From: Hypomesus transpacificus
Taxonomy: Eukaryota > Chordata > Actinopteri > Osmeriformes > Osmeridae
Assembly: GCF_021917145.1 (NCBI RefSeq)
Contig: NC_061080.1
Span: 3,329,497-3,393,496, forward strand
DNA length: 64,000 bases
Reading direction: 5' to 3'
In this document: positions 27,971 to 38,442 of the stretch, in pieces
Position numbering within the stretch: position 1 is the first letter of the stretch
Layout: each line of letters opens with the position of its first letter
Program-made: the position numbers and the translations under genes
Notes under the pieces: model-generated
The model's input: the letters and a program-made list of their open reading frames with translations, nothing else
Told to the model about the DNA's origin: nothing
Database searches by the model: none

Positions 27971-28830
27971 TTGCGACGCTGCGCCACGTCGACGCCACGC
28001 TCCGCCACGCTCCGCCACGTCGACGCCACGCTCCTCCACGTCGACGCCACGCTCCTCCACGTCGACGCCACGCTCCTCCACGTCGACGCCACGCTCCTCC
28101 ACGTCGACGCGACGCTCCTCCACGTCGACGCCATGCTCCTCCACGTCGACGCGACGCTCCGCCACGTCGACGCCACGCTCCTCCACGTCGATGCCACACT
28201 GCTCCACGTCGACGCCACACTCCTCCACGTCGACGCCACGCTCCTCCACGTCGATGCCATGCTCCTCCACGTCGACGCGACGCTCCGCCACGTCGACGCC
28301 ACGCTCCTCCACGTCGATGCCACGCTGCTCCACGTCGACGCCACGCTCCGCCACGTCGACGCCACACTCCGCCTCGTCGACGCGACGCTCCTCCACGTCG
28401 ACCCCACGCTCCTCCACGTCGACGCCACGCTCCTCCACGTCGATGCCACGCTCTTCCACGTCGACGCCACGCTGCTCCACGTCGACGCCACGCTCCGCTC
28501 CGCCACGTCGTCGCTCCGCCATGTCGACGCTCCGCCACGTCGACGCTCCGCTCCGCTCCGCTCCGTCGACGCCACACTCCTCCACGTCGCCGCCACGCTG
28601 CTGCACGTCGAAGCCACGCTGCTCAAAGACGGACTCTCGACTTTGCAAATATCGACTGTCGGCGCCGCCAGCGTGCATTCTCTCGATGCTGCTCCACTTC
28701 GATACCAAGACGACGCAACGCTGCTCCTTGTCATCACGGTGCTCCTCCACGTCGACGCGACGCTCCTCCACGTCGCCGCCACGCTGCTCCACGTCGACGC
28801 TGCTCCACGTATACTTGAGCAAGACTCTGA
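27971..28830. repeat. CpG-rich 21-bp minisatellite array
   Basis: About 25 or more units of 21 bp (CACGCTCCTCCACGTCGACGC with variants CTCCGCC, CTGCTCC, GATGCC). Because 21 is a multiple of three and the unit has no stop, open frames up to 378 codons run through it on both strands. Every frame encodes a 7-residue repeat, so I do not call a gene. Each unit carries four or five CpG and a GTCGAC palindrome. Confidence 0.92.
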
Positions 28831-29398
28831 ACCCCAAATTGCTCCCGATGGGTAGGCCTTGCATGGCAGCTCGCTGCCGTTGGTCGGTGCGAGTGTGAGT
28901 ATGAATGGGTGAATGAGAGGCAAACATTGTAAGGTGCTTTGAGTGCCGCTAAGGTAGAAAAGAGCTATATACATGCAGTCCAATTTACCAGTCTAATAAT
29001 TACAAAAGGGTATTTTTAAATTGGGGAAGAATAACCACTATTCTGAAAGTAGCATTCTCAAAATACATAGTTTGGTCATGTGTATGTAAAAGTTTTACAT
29101 ACGTCTGCCAGTGTTTAAGGTAACTTTTACACTGATGTAAAGTGCCCACGTACAATTACTTTAACAAATGCTAATCAGCCTCTCTGTGTGGCTGCAGTCC
29201 TAACATTGTGTAAAAGGTTGTAACATCACCAACAGCTTAACAATTACAAAGGAGATATAAACGAAATTCCAGGATTTTTTATTGAAATATACAAAAAATT
29301 GGGTGCACAATTCGAAGAAGAGGGAAGTAGCTACAGTTGTTGCCGTGGTGTCAGGTTCTCTTTCTTTGCCAGCCAGTTGAGTAAGCAGGTGGCGCCCT
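28831..29398. repeat. LINE/SINE 3'-end remnant, then unremarkable sequence
   Basis: About 28820-28990 shows ACTCTGAACCCCAAATTGCT, CTTGCATGGCAGCTCGCTGC, GTGCTTTGAGTGCCGCTAAG and AAAGAGCTATATACATGCAG, a 3'-end signature common in fish retroposons. From 29000 to 29398 I see nothing recognisable. Confidence 0.6.
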
Positions 29399-29541
29399 CT
29401 ACTGGTGAATATCCTTCACGCAGCCGAAGCAGAAAGCCCTGGAGAGAGCTGCAGAGATCCCCCGGAAGAAAGCTTTGATGGACTTTTCCTTCTTCTTCTT
29501 CTCCTCTCCTCCGGCAATGGAGTACTCACCAAGGTCTGGAC
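29399..29541 (-). other. Candidate terminal coding exon of an unrecognised gene
   Basis: The minus strand has a polypyrimidine-AG acceptor at 29543-29542 and then, in one frame, PDLGEYSIAGGEE, a KKKKEK run, KSIKAFFRGISAALSRAFCF and GCVKDIHQ, then stop. The amphipathic FFRG-SAALSRAF segment looks protein-like and faintly resembles the basic exon 4 of the PABP chimera. It would be a 3'-terminal exon whose upstream exons are missing, possibly lost at the duplication boundary at about 29785. Confidence 0.35.
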
Positions 29542-29784
29542 CTGGACAGGAAACACCATCACACAACAAGGTATGACATCACACGGAACTTCAGCACTGT
29601 GACTTCTCACTTAAAAATAGTGTGTGTTTGTGTGCAAGTCTGTGTGTGTGAAATGGTGGGAGAGCCAACTAAAGTGGGAAGCCTAAATAAGCAAATATGC
29701 TGTCAGGATCTCATGTTCAGCGCTAAGGGGAGACACTTTGTTTGTCTTGAATATTCTGCTTGTCTTTTTTCCCTGGGAGGGAGG

Positions 29785-29825
29785 GAGAGGGGGGAGGTTA
29801 GAGAGATAGAGATAGAGGGGAGGTA

Positions 29826-29879
<54 letters not shown>

Positions 29880-30545
29880 TGTGTGTGTGTGTGTGGGGGG
29901 GGGTATGTGAGTGTGTGTATGTGTGTGTGCCGCTCCTCTCACCCTGTTAGCAGCCAGAGTGAGGGCCTGCACCCTGTGTTTGACCTGGCGCTCGTAGCGC
30001 TCCTTTTCAGACAGTAAGTGGACTTTCAGGGCCTGCAGGGACTTGGAGTGGAGACACCGCATGCTGCTGCCTTCTCTCTCCAGCTCGGCTACGCGGCCCA
30101 GCTGCTGCTAAAAAAAGACTGCTTGTCCCAATTCACTTACGCACAATTACGTACGTACGCATGCAAACACACCTTGTCCACACATCGATAACTCCCTTAT
30201 TTTCACATAAACAGGTTAAAACACCCATAAATAGTCTGATTTTGTATGAATATCGTTTGATTGTGAAGAGAAATAGCAAAGGCAGCCTGGAAACACATAG
30301 GAAAAAGAAAATAGCCTCTGTTCAGTTTTTGCAGACGTTTAATCCAAAGCAACATACAAGTAGGCCAGCCTACACAAGGATTTGGAATATCACAAAGTAT
30401 ATCATGTTGGATCTGATCACAACTTATGTGTTTATTGATTAATACATGTACGATTACCGGTCACATTATTGACTGGTATAATTCACACTTCTACCAGTTG
30501 ACTTTGCTGAACTCTGAGACTGAAGCCTCGAGTTACTACAGAGTT
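29785..30545. repeat. Segmental duplication of 43790-44530
   Basis: About 750 bp nearly identical to 43790-44530, including the GA/GT microsatellite, the 165-nt coiled-coil exon and about 420 bp beyond it. The left breakpoint lies in a GGGAGG tract. At the right, copy 1 runs into a lectin-exon relic (30548 onward) while copy 2 diverges. Confidence 0.85.
29943..30107 (-). pseudogene. Coiled-coil exon, copy 1 (orphan)
   Basis: A 165-nt phase-0 exon with acceptor TTTTAG and donor GTGAGA. It encodes QQLGRVAELEREGSSMRCLH then SKSLQALKVHLLSEKERYER and a heptad-like end at LTLAANR. The style resembles DUF4515 coiled-coil proteins (CCDC166/BBOF1 type), but this is only a resemblance. Upstream exons are absent and the partner last exon present in copy 2 is missing here, so it is an isolated duplicate. 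Confidence 0.55.
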
Positions 30546-30547
30546 AC

Positions 30548-30846
30548 TACACTGACCTGGCCACCCTAGACAACATGGATGACATGGGCGACTATTCAAG
30601 ACATAGCAGACAGGAACAATCTGCTCAAACCGATCCGATGGCTGAGCGGTTAGGGAATTGGGCTATTAATCACAAGGTTTCCGGTTCGATTCCCCATCTG
30701 TTCAAAATGACGTTGTGTCCATGGGCAAAGCAATTCACCCTACTTGCCTGGGGGGGAATGTCCCTGTACTTACAGACATTAACAATCTAAGGTGGTCTCA
30801 CATGTGAGTCTGGACAGTCTGTATGATGATATCAACACCTGGAGGT
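30548..30846 (+). pseudogene. C-type lectin exon relic split by a SINE
   Basis: 30548-30585 matches the lectin codons [13 protein letters not shown] (TACACTGACCTGGCCACC). After the SINE, 30810-30845 matches LYDDINTWRW (GTCTGTATGATGATATCAAC). The rest of the domain is gone. It continues into the 31641+ flank shared with 48868+, so it is the remains of another lectin copy. Confidence 0.7.
30633..30779 (+). mobile_element. tRNA-derived SINE with head
   Basis: Pol III A-box-like TGGCTGAGCGGTTAGGGAA and B-box GGTTCGATTCCCC, followed by the TGACGTTGTGTCC and CACCCTACTTGCC body. It ends early at CTGTACTTACAGACATT without the usual tail. Confidence 0.85.
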
Positions 30847-30855
30847 GATCAATAA

Positions 30856-31640
30856 TAGCCTGGCTGCCAGCCCAACTTCTCCCCGCCTCCAAAAACATTT
30901 GGTCGGGAAGTTGGGTCTGGAGGGTCTCGTATTGGGGACCAACTACAGAAAACCAGAATCTGGGCGAACCAATTAAATTGCCAGAGCGGGCTTTATACGA
31001 TGATGGACAGATGATCAACAGTAACGTAATCACCCACGTCACAAAAGAGCGCTTAAGTTGAATTCGTTTTGAACAAACATGGCTACCGCTGGAGATCTGG
31101 AATGTTATGATTCTGCCATCGAGTTTGTTTTAGAAGACATCGACAGCGCATTAATTTTGAAAGAGGAACAGAGAGACGCAATCAAGGCATTTATCGATGG
31201 AAAATATGTTTTTGCCGTCCTTCCTACGGGATTCGGTAAAAGTTTAATTTATCAGCTGGCCCCAATGGAGTTGTAATCCTAAACGGAGAACTTGTTCGCA
31301 TGTGCATTGCCCTTTATTGTTTCGCTCAAAAAGGTTGACCGTGTGAACAAGTACTCTCCCTACCCTTAAATTAATTTTACAACACCGGCAAAAATCGTTT
31401 GTATTCATTCTTCAAGCATACTTCAAGTCTGCTTGTAGTTTAGTTCTGTTGACAACAACTATGCGGTGCTTAACATACGTCACATACTCTGTTGCTCTGA
31501 TTGGTTGTAGATCTATCCAATTGAGCGAAGAGGCATTTGTTTTCCAGGCTCGTTTGAAACACGCCCTGTAGTCAAAGCCCAACGGAGAGTTCTCAGACTC
31601 ATATTCTGACTAGAATTATGAGTATGACAACGTCAGGCTA
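30856..31640 (+). mobile_element. 785-bp element with RecQ-helicase-like fragment
   Basis: Flanked by a perfect 9-bp target duplication GATCAATAA (30847-30855 and 31641-31649). Ends are TAGCCTGG and CAGGCTA, giving short inverted termini. The related sequence at 48860-48890 shows the uninserted state. Inside, 31079-31276 encodes 65 aa, including EEQRDAIKAFIDGKYVFAVL, the Walker A motif PTGFGKS and LIYQLAP, as in the first helicase motifs of RecQ proteins. The frame then stops. The superfamily is uncertain (9 bp fits MULE/Mutator-like or Merlin-like elements). Confidence 0.75.
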
Positions 31641-31649
31641 GATCAATAA

Positions 31650-33100
31650 TACAATTATTCAAAAAGAGAAAAGGATTAATGAGATGAAAATATCAAGAAT
31701 TGATCGGTTGATACAAAGACTGTCTATGTTGTGTTCTTGAGACCAGAATACCCATGTTTCTGTCAAGAACAGTAGTGATTGATTTCACCATTTATTCATA
31801 CACATGACAAATGGTTTAACATTGGCCGAATGGATGTACATGGGGAAGCGCCCCCTGCCTTCACTGCAGCATACATGACATGAGGTAGGGAGCAATGAGT
31901 GAAATCCCACACAGGGAGAACAGACAGACAACATGGGGGAGAAGGGGATGGTGGTGGGTGGCAGCAGCGCAGAACACAAGGTTAATCGAGGATGCGTGTG
32001 CGCGCATGTGTGCGACTTTATAGCGCCGCCTATTGAGCTAAGCCTGTGGGCCAAGAACACGGCGATGGGTGATATGCGCGCACTGCCCGAGTGCCATGCC
32101 TGAACTTGCTTCACTCATAAGTGGTGACAATGTTTGTTTGTGTTCTCCTTAAGAATCAAGCCTGTACAGTGTGTTTAGCAACCAGTTTGTATCAGTCTAG
32201 AGACGTTGTTTTCATGTGGTTTGCATTCTGCTTCAGTCCATGACCCAAGTGAACATATTCTCACTGTACCATTACTGAACCACATGCTTGTATGATGATG
32301 TCATACTCAAAAAGATGTGAAACACAAAGTTAAAAACTGTAGTTACTGCAAGCTCTTTCTGTATGTCAAGCTCAGTTCCAGCAATTGTTTAGAAATTTAT
32401 TTACCTGACTTACCTTACATGATTTACTATCAGACTTTACTCTTTATCATTTACCTGTAACCCATGACCAAAGGGAACACATTTTCACCAGAGCATTGGT
32501 TAACCACATGCTGGTCTTTTGCCATGCTATGATGGATATTCAAAACACCACAGTTACAAACTGTCATAATAGCATGTTCTTATGGCCAAGCTCTGAACCA
32601 ATAATACAATTAAAACTCATCATTCAAAATATGTTCATACTGTTGCTCTTCACAACAAAGCAGTTTGATTACAGAGTTTATAAAGTTTTCACTGATCTAC
32701 CCCAGACACAATGAAGTTGACCTACGACCTCTGTGTCAAGGGTGAGCAGTGCAGTATGATCCGATTCAGGTCATTTCCATATGTGATTTGAGAAATAAGC
32801 AAAAGTCTGGTTTCTAAAGTCCTATATTTTGCATGTCCGATTGTAGAAAAGACAATTTAGTTAATAGGAAACAAAAATAGTCTGAACCAGATTTTGGGAG
32901 AGGGAGAGAGAAAGACAGATTAGACCAAAAGAAACAGAGGGAAAGAGAGAAAGACAGCAAGTCATCCTCCTTCTGTCCAGGTAAGACCAAACGCTGTACA
33001 TACATTGTTATCTACACATGACTTGAATTTCTTACGTGCAAATACATGTTGACTGAGAACCCATGATACTGTTTTGCCAACAAACATCCTCTTTGTGTAC
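31650..33100. repeat. 5' flank of lectin unit A (duplicated block)
   Basis: Shared with the flanks of B (44740-45270), C (48870-49200) and D (52850-53770): ATGTGGTTTGCATTCTGCTT, GAACATATTCTCACTGTACC, ACCACATGCTTGTATGATGA. The D copy continues with near-identity through 33100. A probable non-coding first exon ends at CTGTCCAG before GTAAGACC near 32980. It contains GA-rich stretches but no coding sequence. Confidence 0.7.
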
Positions 33101-33115
33101 CGATATGGAGGGGGG

Positions 33116-33310
33116 ATTTTTGACGGGTCAACACTTAGAATAATTTTCATCGTTTGGACTTAGTTTATTTTTCACTTGTCTACACTTGGAATAATTTTCA
33201 ACCTTTGGACTTAGTTTATTTTTGACTTGTACGGACTTAGGATTTTCCTCACTTCGACACTCTGATTTATTTTCACTATACACGGGAACTGGAATAATTA
33301 TTTACGACAG
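33116..33310 (-). mobile_element. LTR fragment inside lectin A signal exon
   Basis: About 195 bp, reverse complement of the left end of the 20478 element (TTGTCTACACTTGGAATA, GGACTTAGGATTTTCCTCAC, ACACGGGAACTGGAATAATT). Unit D (53776-53784) has the empty site, GGGGGG directly followed by AACATTCTGC. Confidence 0.85.
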
Positions 33311-35104
33311 AACATTCTGCGTCCTTCTGCTCTCAGGTCAGTAGCAACGTGTTTATGGGTCTGTGAGGAACAAAACCATAGAAAGCCCTAAAGGGTTTGC
33401 CTAAGAGCAAAACCAACATACAAAAAAACAAGATCCTTAATTCGTCTGACTGAGATCACATCTCGTCCAAACGACTCCATTAATGACCAACAAATTTCAC
33501 CCATGCAAGCCAGCTTGCAAATGTTTGTGTCAAATAATAACACAGCGTGGAAGTGTGTAGGAAGAACGAGGCAAAGACTGTGTTTTCTTAGATTAGGCCT
33601 AAAGCACTTTAGGGAGGCTGGGTAATAATGCCATCCTGGTTAAAATACCACAAATGGACTCATCTCATAAGCTAATGGGAAAATTCTAACTTACATTTGA
33701 AAATGGAAATAATTGCTTTTGGTGTGACACATACAGTTTGGCAGATGTATTGAAAATGTCATAGTAAAGAAACTAGATTCTGTATACCTTGGTCTAACTC
33801 AAAATACACCCCTTTTGCTCATGCGCTTTCATTGTATCACGTCAACAGGACTGTGTACTCTCTCCTCATGCCTTCCTCGTCAGTACCACCTTGTTAACGA
33901 ACCAAAGACCTGGACTGAAGCCCAGAGATACTGCAGAGAGAAGTACACTGACCTGGCCACCATAGACAACATGGAGGACATGAATAGAGTCTATGGGGCT
34001 TCGAGTGGTTACACAGGAAAGTTCTGGATAGGTCTGTATGGTGACATCAACACCTGGAGCTGGTCTCAGGGACGTAGTCCATTCTACAGAGAGGGAGAGA
34101 CCGTCTTCACTAACTGGGCTGATGGACAGCCCAATAACAACAACGGTAATCAGTTCTGTGTGGGGCATCCCAAGGAAGGCAAGTGGTACGATGACGACTG
34201 CAGCTGGAGAATCTGCAACCAAGTTGAGACATTAGAGAATCAGAATCAGAATATTAGAAATGCTACAGAGAGTACCAACTGTGTTACAGCTGGAGGTTCC
34301 TACATTGTGTAGAGTGAATATCTATTCCATTCTTGACAAGGTCTTCTTAAATGTTAATGTACAATAACATTGAGGCAACAAGACAAGAGAGGGTGTGGTA
34401 TATCCAAGCCTTTATGGGGCCCTATAAGCTAAATTAGATTTTGGGTCCCCCGACTGTTTTGGGGCCCATTGAGTATTGTCAATGCTTGATCATTCGCACA
34501 CCTACTATAAATCTAATACACCCGTTGTCAATTATGTTACCTGTAGCTGTGTTGCTTACATAATACCAAGGTCAACCTGGCATATTTTGTACCCTTCCAA
34601 GGTTTTTAATCTATCACTCACTAGTTCTCTAGTGTTAATTTGCACCGCAATATACATTATACTGTTACAGGAGTGACGTTTGTCTACATTGATCAAAAAA
34701 TGAACTGGACGGAAGCTCAGAGTTACTGCAGGCAGCACTACACAGACCTGGCCAGTGTGAGGAGCCAGACTGAGAACCAGCAGATTGAGGATATCAAACC
34801 TGCAAATGTCAAGGCCTGGATCGGCCTGTACAGAGATTCCTGGAAGTGGTCAGATGGTAGCAACTCCTCCTTCACATCCTGGGGTAATAACGACCCTAAT
34901 GACTACAGAAACGGTAAATTCTGCACAGCAGCAGGGATGATTCCACCAAGGTGGGAAGATCGGTCTTGTACTGATTCCTTTCCCTTCATCTGCTACATCG
35001 GTGAGTCATAACTCATAATATATCATACTATAATTTCACATTGTGGTTCATCAAATGGAATAAAGTAACGCAATGAAGAAATTCTTCTGTGACATGAAAT
35101 TCTC

Positions 35105-35236
35105 TGTGTACTCTCCTCTTTAAAGTGAAGATCAACATGAATCAACAAGTCTCATCCTGCTGTGATGCAGGCCATCTTACAACAGGTGAGACTTGTTGAT
35201 TCATGTTGATCTTCACTTTAAAGAGGAGAGTACACA
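35105..35236. repeat. Perfect 50-bp inverted repeat at lectin A exon 3
   Basis: 35105-35154 is the exact reverse complement of 35187-35236 with a 32-bp loop. The right arm is normal intron sequence present in C and D; the left arm is new and replaces the exon 3 acceptor and about 67 bp of exon. Confidence 0.95.
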
Positions 35237-35428
35237 TTCTTAGAACAGACTCGCTTTCTTCCTCAGGTCCAGGTGAAGCTGAGAGAGAAGGGGCTGACTG
35301 AAGACTTCCAACCGAGGTGGAGAAAGCAGCCAGATGGAAAGGTCTTCCACAAGGAGGAAGAAGAGAGTTCTCAGAGGAAGAGGAAGAAAAGGGAGAGGAA
35401 ACCTGTTCTGACTAAGAGGGAACTCTAA

Positions 35429-36355
35429 ATACGTAAATAGGCACAAGGTTAAACTGTAATTGTTTTACTCAAACCCCTGTAGTTTATATTAATGCAGAGC
35501 TAAAGTGATTTTCTTTTCTTTGTTTTCTTGGCCAATCCCGGTCCAGAAATATTTGTTTCAACCTGTCTAAACTTTTTTGGGGAAAAAATGTTTTCAACTT
35601 GTAGAAACTTGTTTTGTAAAATATTTGTTCAGCCTTTTGAAACTTTTGGTTCTCACACACAGTGAAAGGAAAAGAGAGGACAAGGGAGAGGAGAACAGAG
35701 AAACCTAAAACAGATTAAAGCAGAACAGAGTACTCTGGCGTACTTAAAGCAGAGAACAGCAGAGTATCCTCATCAAGTACTCATCAATGATGCAAACCTT
35801 TTTTTCATTCTTTTTTATACCTGTAGAAACTTATTTCTCAAAAAATAAATGTAATATATGTAGCCTGTGTGTGGTGAAACTCACTCCTCAAGTATGTAAC
35901 AGGCCACCCGCGTCAGTGAATTATTAGGTTTTCGTTGGCGTAGTTGGTAGTGGTGGCACTTGGGAAGTCAGAGGTGGTGAGATCGATTCCCCGTGGGAGC
36001 GGATAGTGGCCCGTATACCTCTGACGGAACTTGCAAAACAATGTTATATAACAGACATATATATATATATTTATATGTATATTCTAACCTCCCCAGCATT
36101 TCTTTTTCAAAAATAAATGTTCAACCTGTCGAAACTTTATATTTTATTTTTATGTTTTCAACCTGTAGAAACTAATATATATATAGGTATGAATCTTTTC
36201 GAACTCAAGCTAAAAATGCTAGGTTTGAAAACTCGCCCCAAAACTCGCCACCTGCCTTTAAAATTTGATTAAATCAAAATAACATTTTTGAAAATGAGTT
36301 TTGAGAATGAATTTTTGATTGATTGCTTGATTGATGAATTGTTGATTCAAAAACT
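35429..36355. other. 3' flank of lectin unit A
   Basis: Matches 55956-56660 downstream of unit D (AACTTGTAGAAACTTGTTTT and repeated CAACCTGTAGAAACT-like units, AAAATAAATGTTCAACCTGT). A tRNA-like SINE head may lie at about 35935-36000 (GGCGTAGTTGGTAGT, GAGATCGATTCCCC), not present in D. No gene. Confidence 0.55.
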
Positions 36356-36800
36356 GACCATGTTGTGTACGTGAGTTCAGAATAAAACAAGGTTCCGTCA
36401 AGAACAGCAACGATGATGTGTTTGTTTTGTGTTCTCATTAAGAAACAAGCCTGTGTTTAGCATTCAGTTTGCATCCTTGCAGAGAATTAATTTCCATGTG
36501 GTTTGCATTCTGCTTCAGTCCATGTCCTAAGTGAACATATGCTCTCAACCTAGCATTGGTTAACCTCATGTTTGTTGTGTAAGGACATACAAAAAAGGAT
36601 ATTTACAAAACAGTAATTATACTGTAAAGACTTTATGTACTTGTGTCTAAACTCAGTTACATGAGTCAGTTAAAACTTTTCTGGGAAACACACTAATGAT
36701 TGACCATTACACTTTCTAGTTAATTTCTTGCTGAATATCCATAATAACTTATTTGCTACACACTTAGTGTTTAAAGTACATATATTTATATATTTACAAA
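36356..36800. repeat. Duplicated lectin-type 5' flank without gene
   Basis: Matches 56680-56775 plus 58903-59235: AAGGTTCCGTCAAGAACAGC, TTTGCATTCTGCTTCA, CTCTCAACCTAGCATTGGTT. It resembles the upstream block of units A-D, but no lectin exon follows before 38 kb. Confidence 0.7.
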
Positions 36801-38442
36801 GCTTAAAACGTTTTGGAATTATTATTATATTGTATATTTATAATTTCTAAAACTGGTTGTTCCCATCCTTGATTGTGATTGGCTATAATACGTTCCATGC
36901 CTTTGTAAAATCCAGCATAACCTCACAGGTTGTCCTCACAACATTCTTTAACATTCCACATTACTGCGCATCGAATATTTCAAATTGAAAAAGACGGCAA
37001 AGATGTCCATCTGGCTGTTGCGTGGCAACGATTTATGTAGGAACTGTACTTTATAGTAGCAGAAGAATGACGGTTTATTATTAAACTATTTTGTTTTGTA
37101 ATTGTTTTTATTGATGAATCCATATCAAATATTTGTAGTAACAGTTTTAGAAAAGCAATAAGCCCCGCGAGTCCGTGGTTTACGCTGATTTTAGAACAGG
37201 TAAGGGGGTTTTCGGCACTCCGCTTCGGAGTGCGGTCTGAGCTGCGGTCGTGCCTAACAACTCCCCTTACCTGTTCTAAAATCAGCGTAAACCACGGCCT
37301 CTTGGGGCTTGTTGCTTAAATATGTTATTATTGTGTGGGTATAACGGAACAACTAGGTTGGTTAGTTTTCACGAGTTTTGCCATCCTTTCCAGCCCCAAT
37401 GTTGACTCCATGGCTACGACCTTGCTATAACCTGAAGAAGATCACCCATCTGGTTAAGATCTAGACCTGGGAACAAGAGGTCACATATTTGATAGCTGTG
37501 CTCAGAATATAACAGAGTTAGCAGGTCCAGATCTCTTAGGAAAAATTTACAATGTGAGACAACTGTCTGTCTCCCCTCCATTTGTTTGTGATATCGAGGT
37601 GAAATCGTTCACTTTTTGATAAGTGGTTTGAGCGAGCGCTAGGGGGTGCTTTTCTGGGCGGGGGAGCATCTGTGGGCACAACAAATCCCCAGAGACTTCT
37701 TGAAAAGAGATTGACCATAGAGATTGACCGACAGCTCTTCTACTTCTGTTGCTTTATTGGCAGCTGTTACTCAACGACAACCACCCCGCTCAAAATCCAA
37801 AACTTTCTCTGGGTTTTTGGCAGGCTACACACTACTAAGGTTGGTTAATCGTTCTAACCTGCAATTCAAATTAGGTCCTGCCAAATAATGATAATAGGTA
37901 GAGATAGCGGGGTTGCAGCTGCGGTGGCAAATCTGATTTCAGCAGTGGCACGTGGCCACCAGCCAGGCCACTCCCTGAAGACGCTCGTGGCCCTGAGCTG
38001 GAAGTGGAAAACTCTCTGAAACCTGCACAGCTCGAACGAGGACCGGTCGTGACACTGGAAGATTCGCGGAGCGTCTGGTGACTGCAGAATCTCCGTGGTA
38101 AAACTGTCCTCGTTTGAACTTTGATGCGAAATTCTGAGAGAGAAAGTGTTTGTGAGAGGGTGCTGCAAAACTTCCTGTTTCTAACTAGCCTGTCTTCTCT
38201 GCTTCTAGTCAGAATACAAGTCTCTCATCCTTTCTCGATCTTTCTCAAATACTCTCCTTATCTCACTCTTTCTTCTTTCCGCCCCCACCTAAACTCCACC
38301 CTCTGACAGAACCAGGAAATCACTCCCTCCTCCCACAACAGTTGTTATTCTGAAGAAACAAAAGTAATATATCTTTCTCTCGCTCCCTCTCTCTTCATTT
38401 GTGTTTCTGTGTAGAGAGAGCGACCGTCACTACCACTCCAGC
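36801..38442. other. Intergenic and finTRIM upstream region
   Basis: Holds the 37153-37318 foldback. The stretch 37,860-38,440 leads into finTRIM and should contain its promoter and 5' UTR. No other gene is recognised. Confidence 0.45.
37153..37318. mobile_element. 166-bp foldback element
   Basis: Arms of about 55 bp (CGTGGTTTACGCTGATTTTA followed by GAACAGGTAAGG, and its mirror) with AGCCCC at the outer part. The loop contains a second small hairpin CACTCCGCTTCGGAGTG. Confidence 0.8.

Larger units (their letters stand above)
33105..35428 (+). pseudogene. C-type lectin unit A (two CTLDs), disrupted
   Basis: Parts: signal exon starting at 33105; CTLD1 33849-34223 ([26 protein letters not shown] site, KWYDDDCSW); CTLD2 34671-35000 (intact, phase 1-1, WIGLYRDSWKWSDGS, ending in FPFICYI); exon 3 remnant 35155-35186; last exon 35267-35428 (VQVKLREKGLTEDF to KPVLTKREL, stop). 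Such fish proteins (labelled mannose-receptor-like or CLEC20A-like) are secreted lectins. Lesions versus unit D: the signal-exon acceptor is CG instead of AG; about 195 bp of LTR sequence splits the signal exon; the CTLD1 donor GT reads TT; and the exon 3 start and its acceptor are replaced by an inverted copy of the next intron. CTLD1 and CTLD2 remain open, so decay is at splicing level. Confidence 0.8.

Noticed and set aside
27971..28500. CRISPR-like regular repeat
   Set aside because: Units are directly contiguous 21-mers without unique spacers, in a vertebrate genome.
27847..28983. 378-codon minus frame and other long frames across the 21-bp array
   Set aside because: Several frames on both strands are equally open because the unit is 21 bp and stop-free; there is no domain or splice evidence.
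30633..30720. Possible tRNA gene
   Set aside because: A- and B-box-like sequences are present, but they continue directly into a SINE body found at four other places.
31079..31276. Functional RecQ helicase gene
   Set aside because: Only the first helicase motifs are present in 65 codons inside a 785-bp element with a target duplication; no further exons.
33866..34222. Minus-strand frame of 118 codons over lectin A (similar frames over B and D)
   Set aside because: Antisense shadow of CTLD1, conserved only because the plus-strand exon is.
35935..36005. Possible second tRNA gene
   Set aside because: B-box-like GATCGATTCCCC is present, but no full cloverleaf could be drawn; more likely a SINE head fragment.
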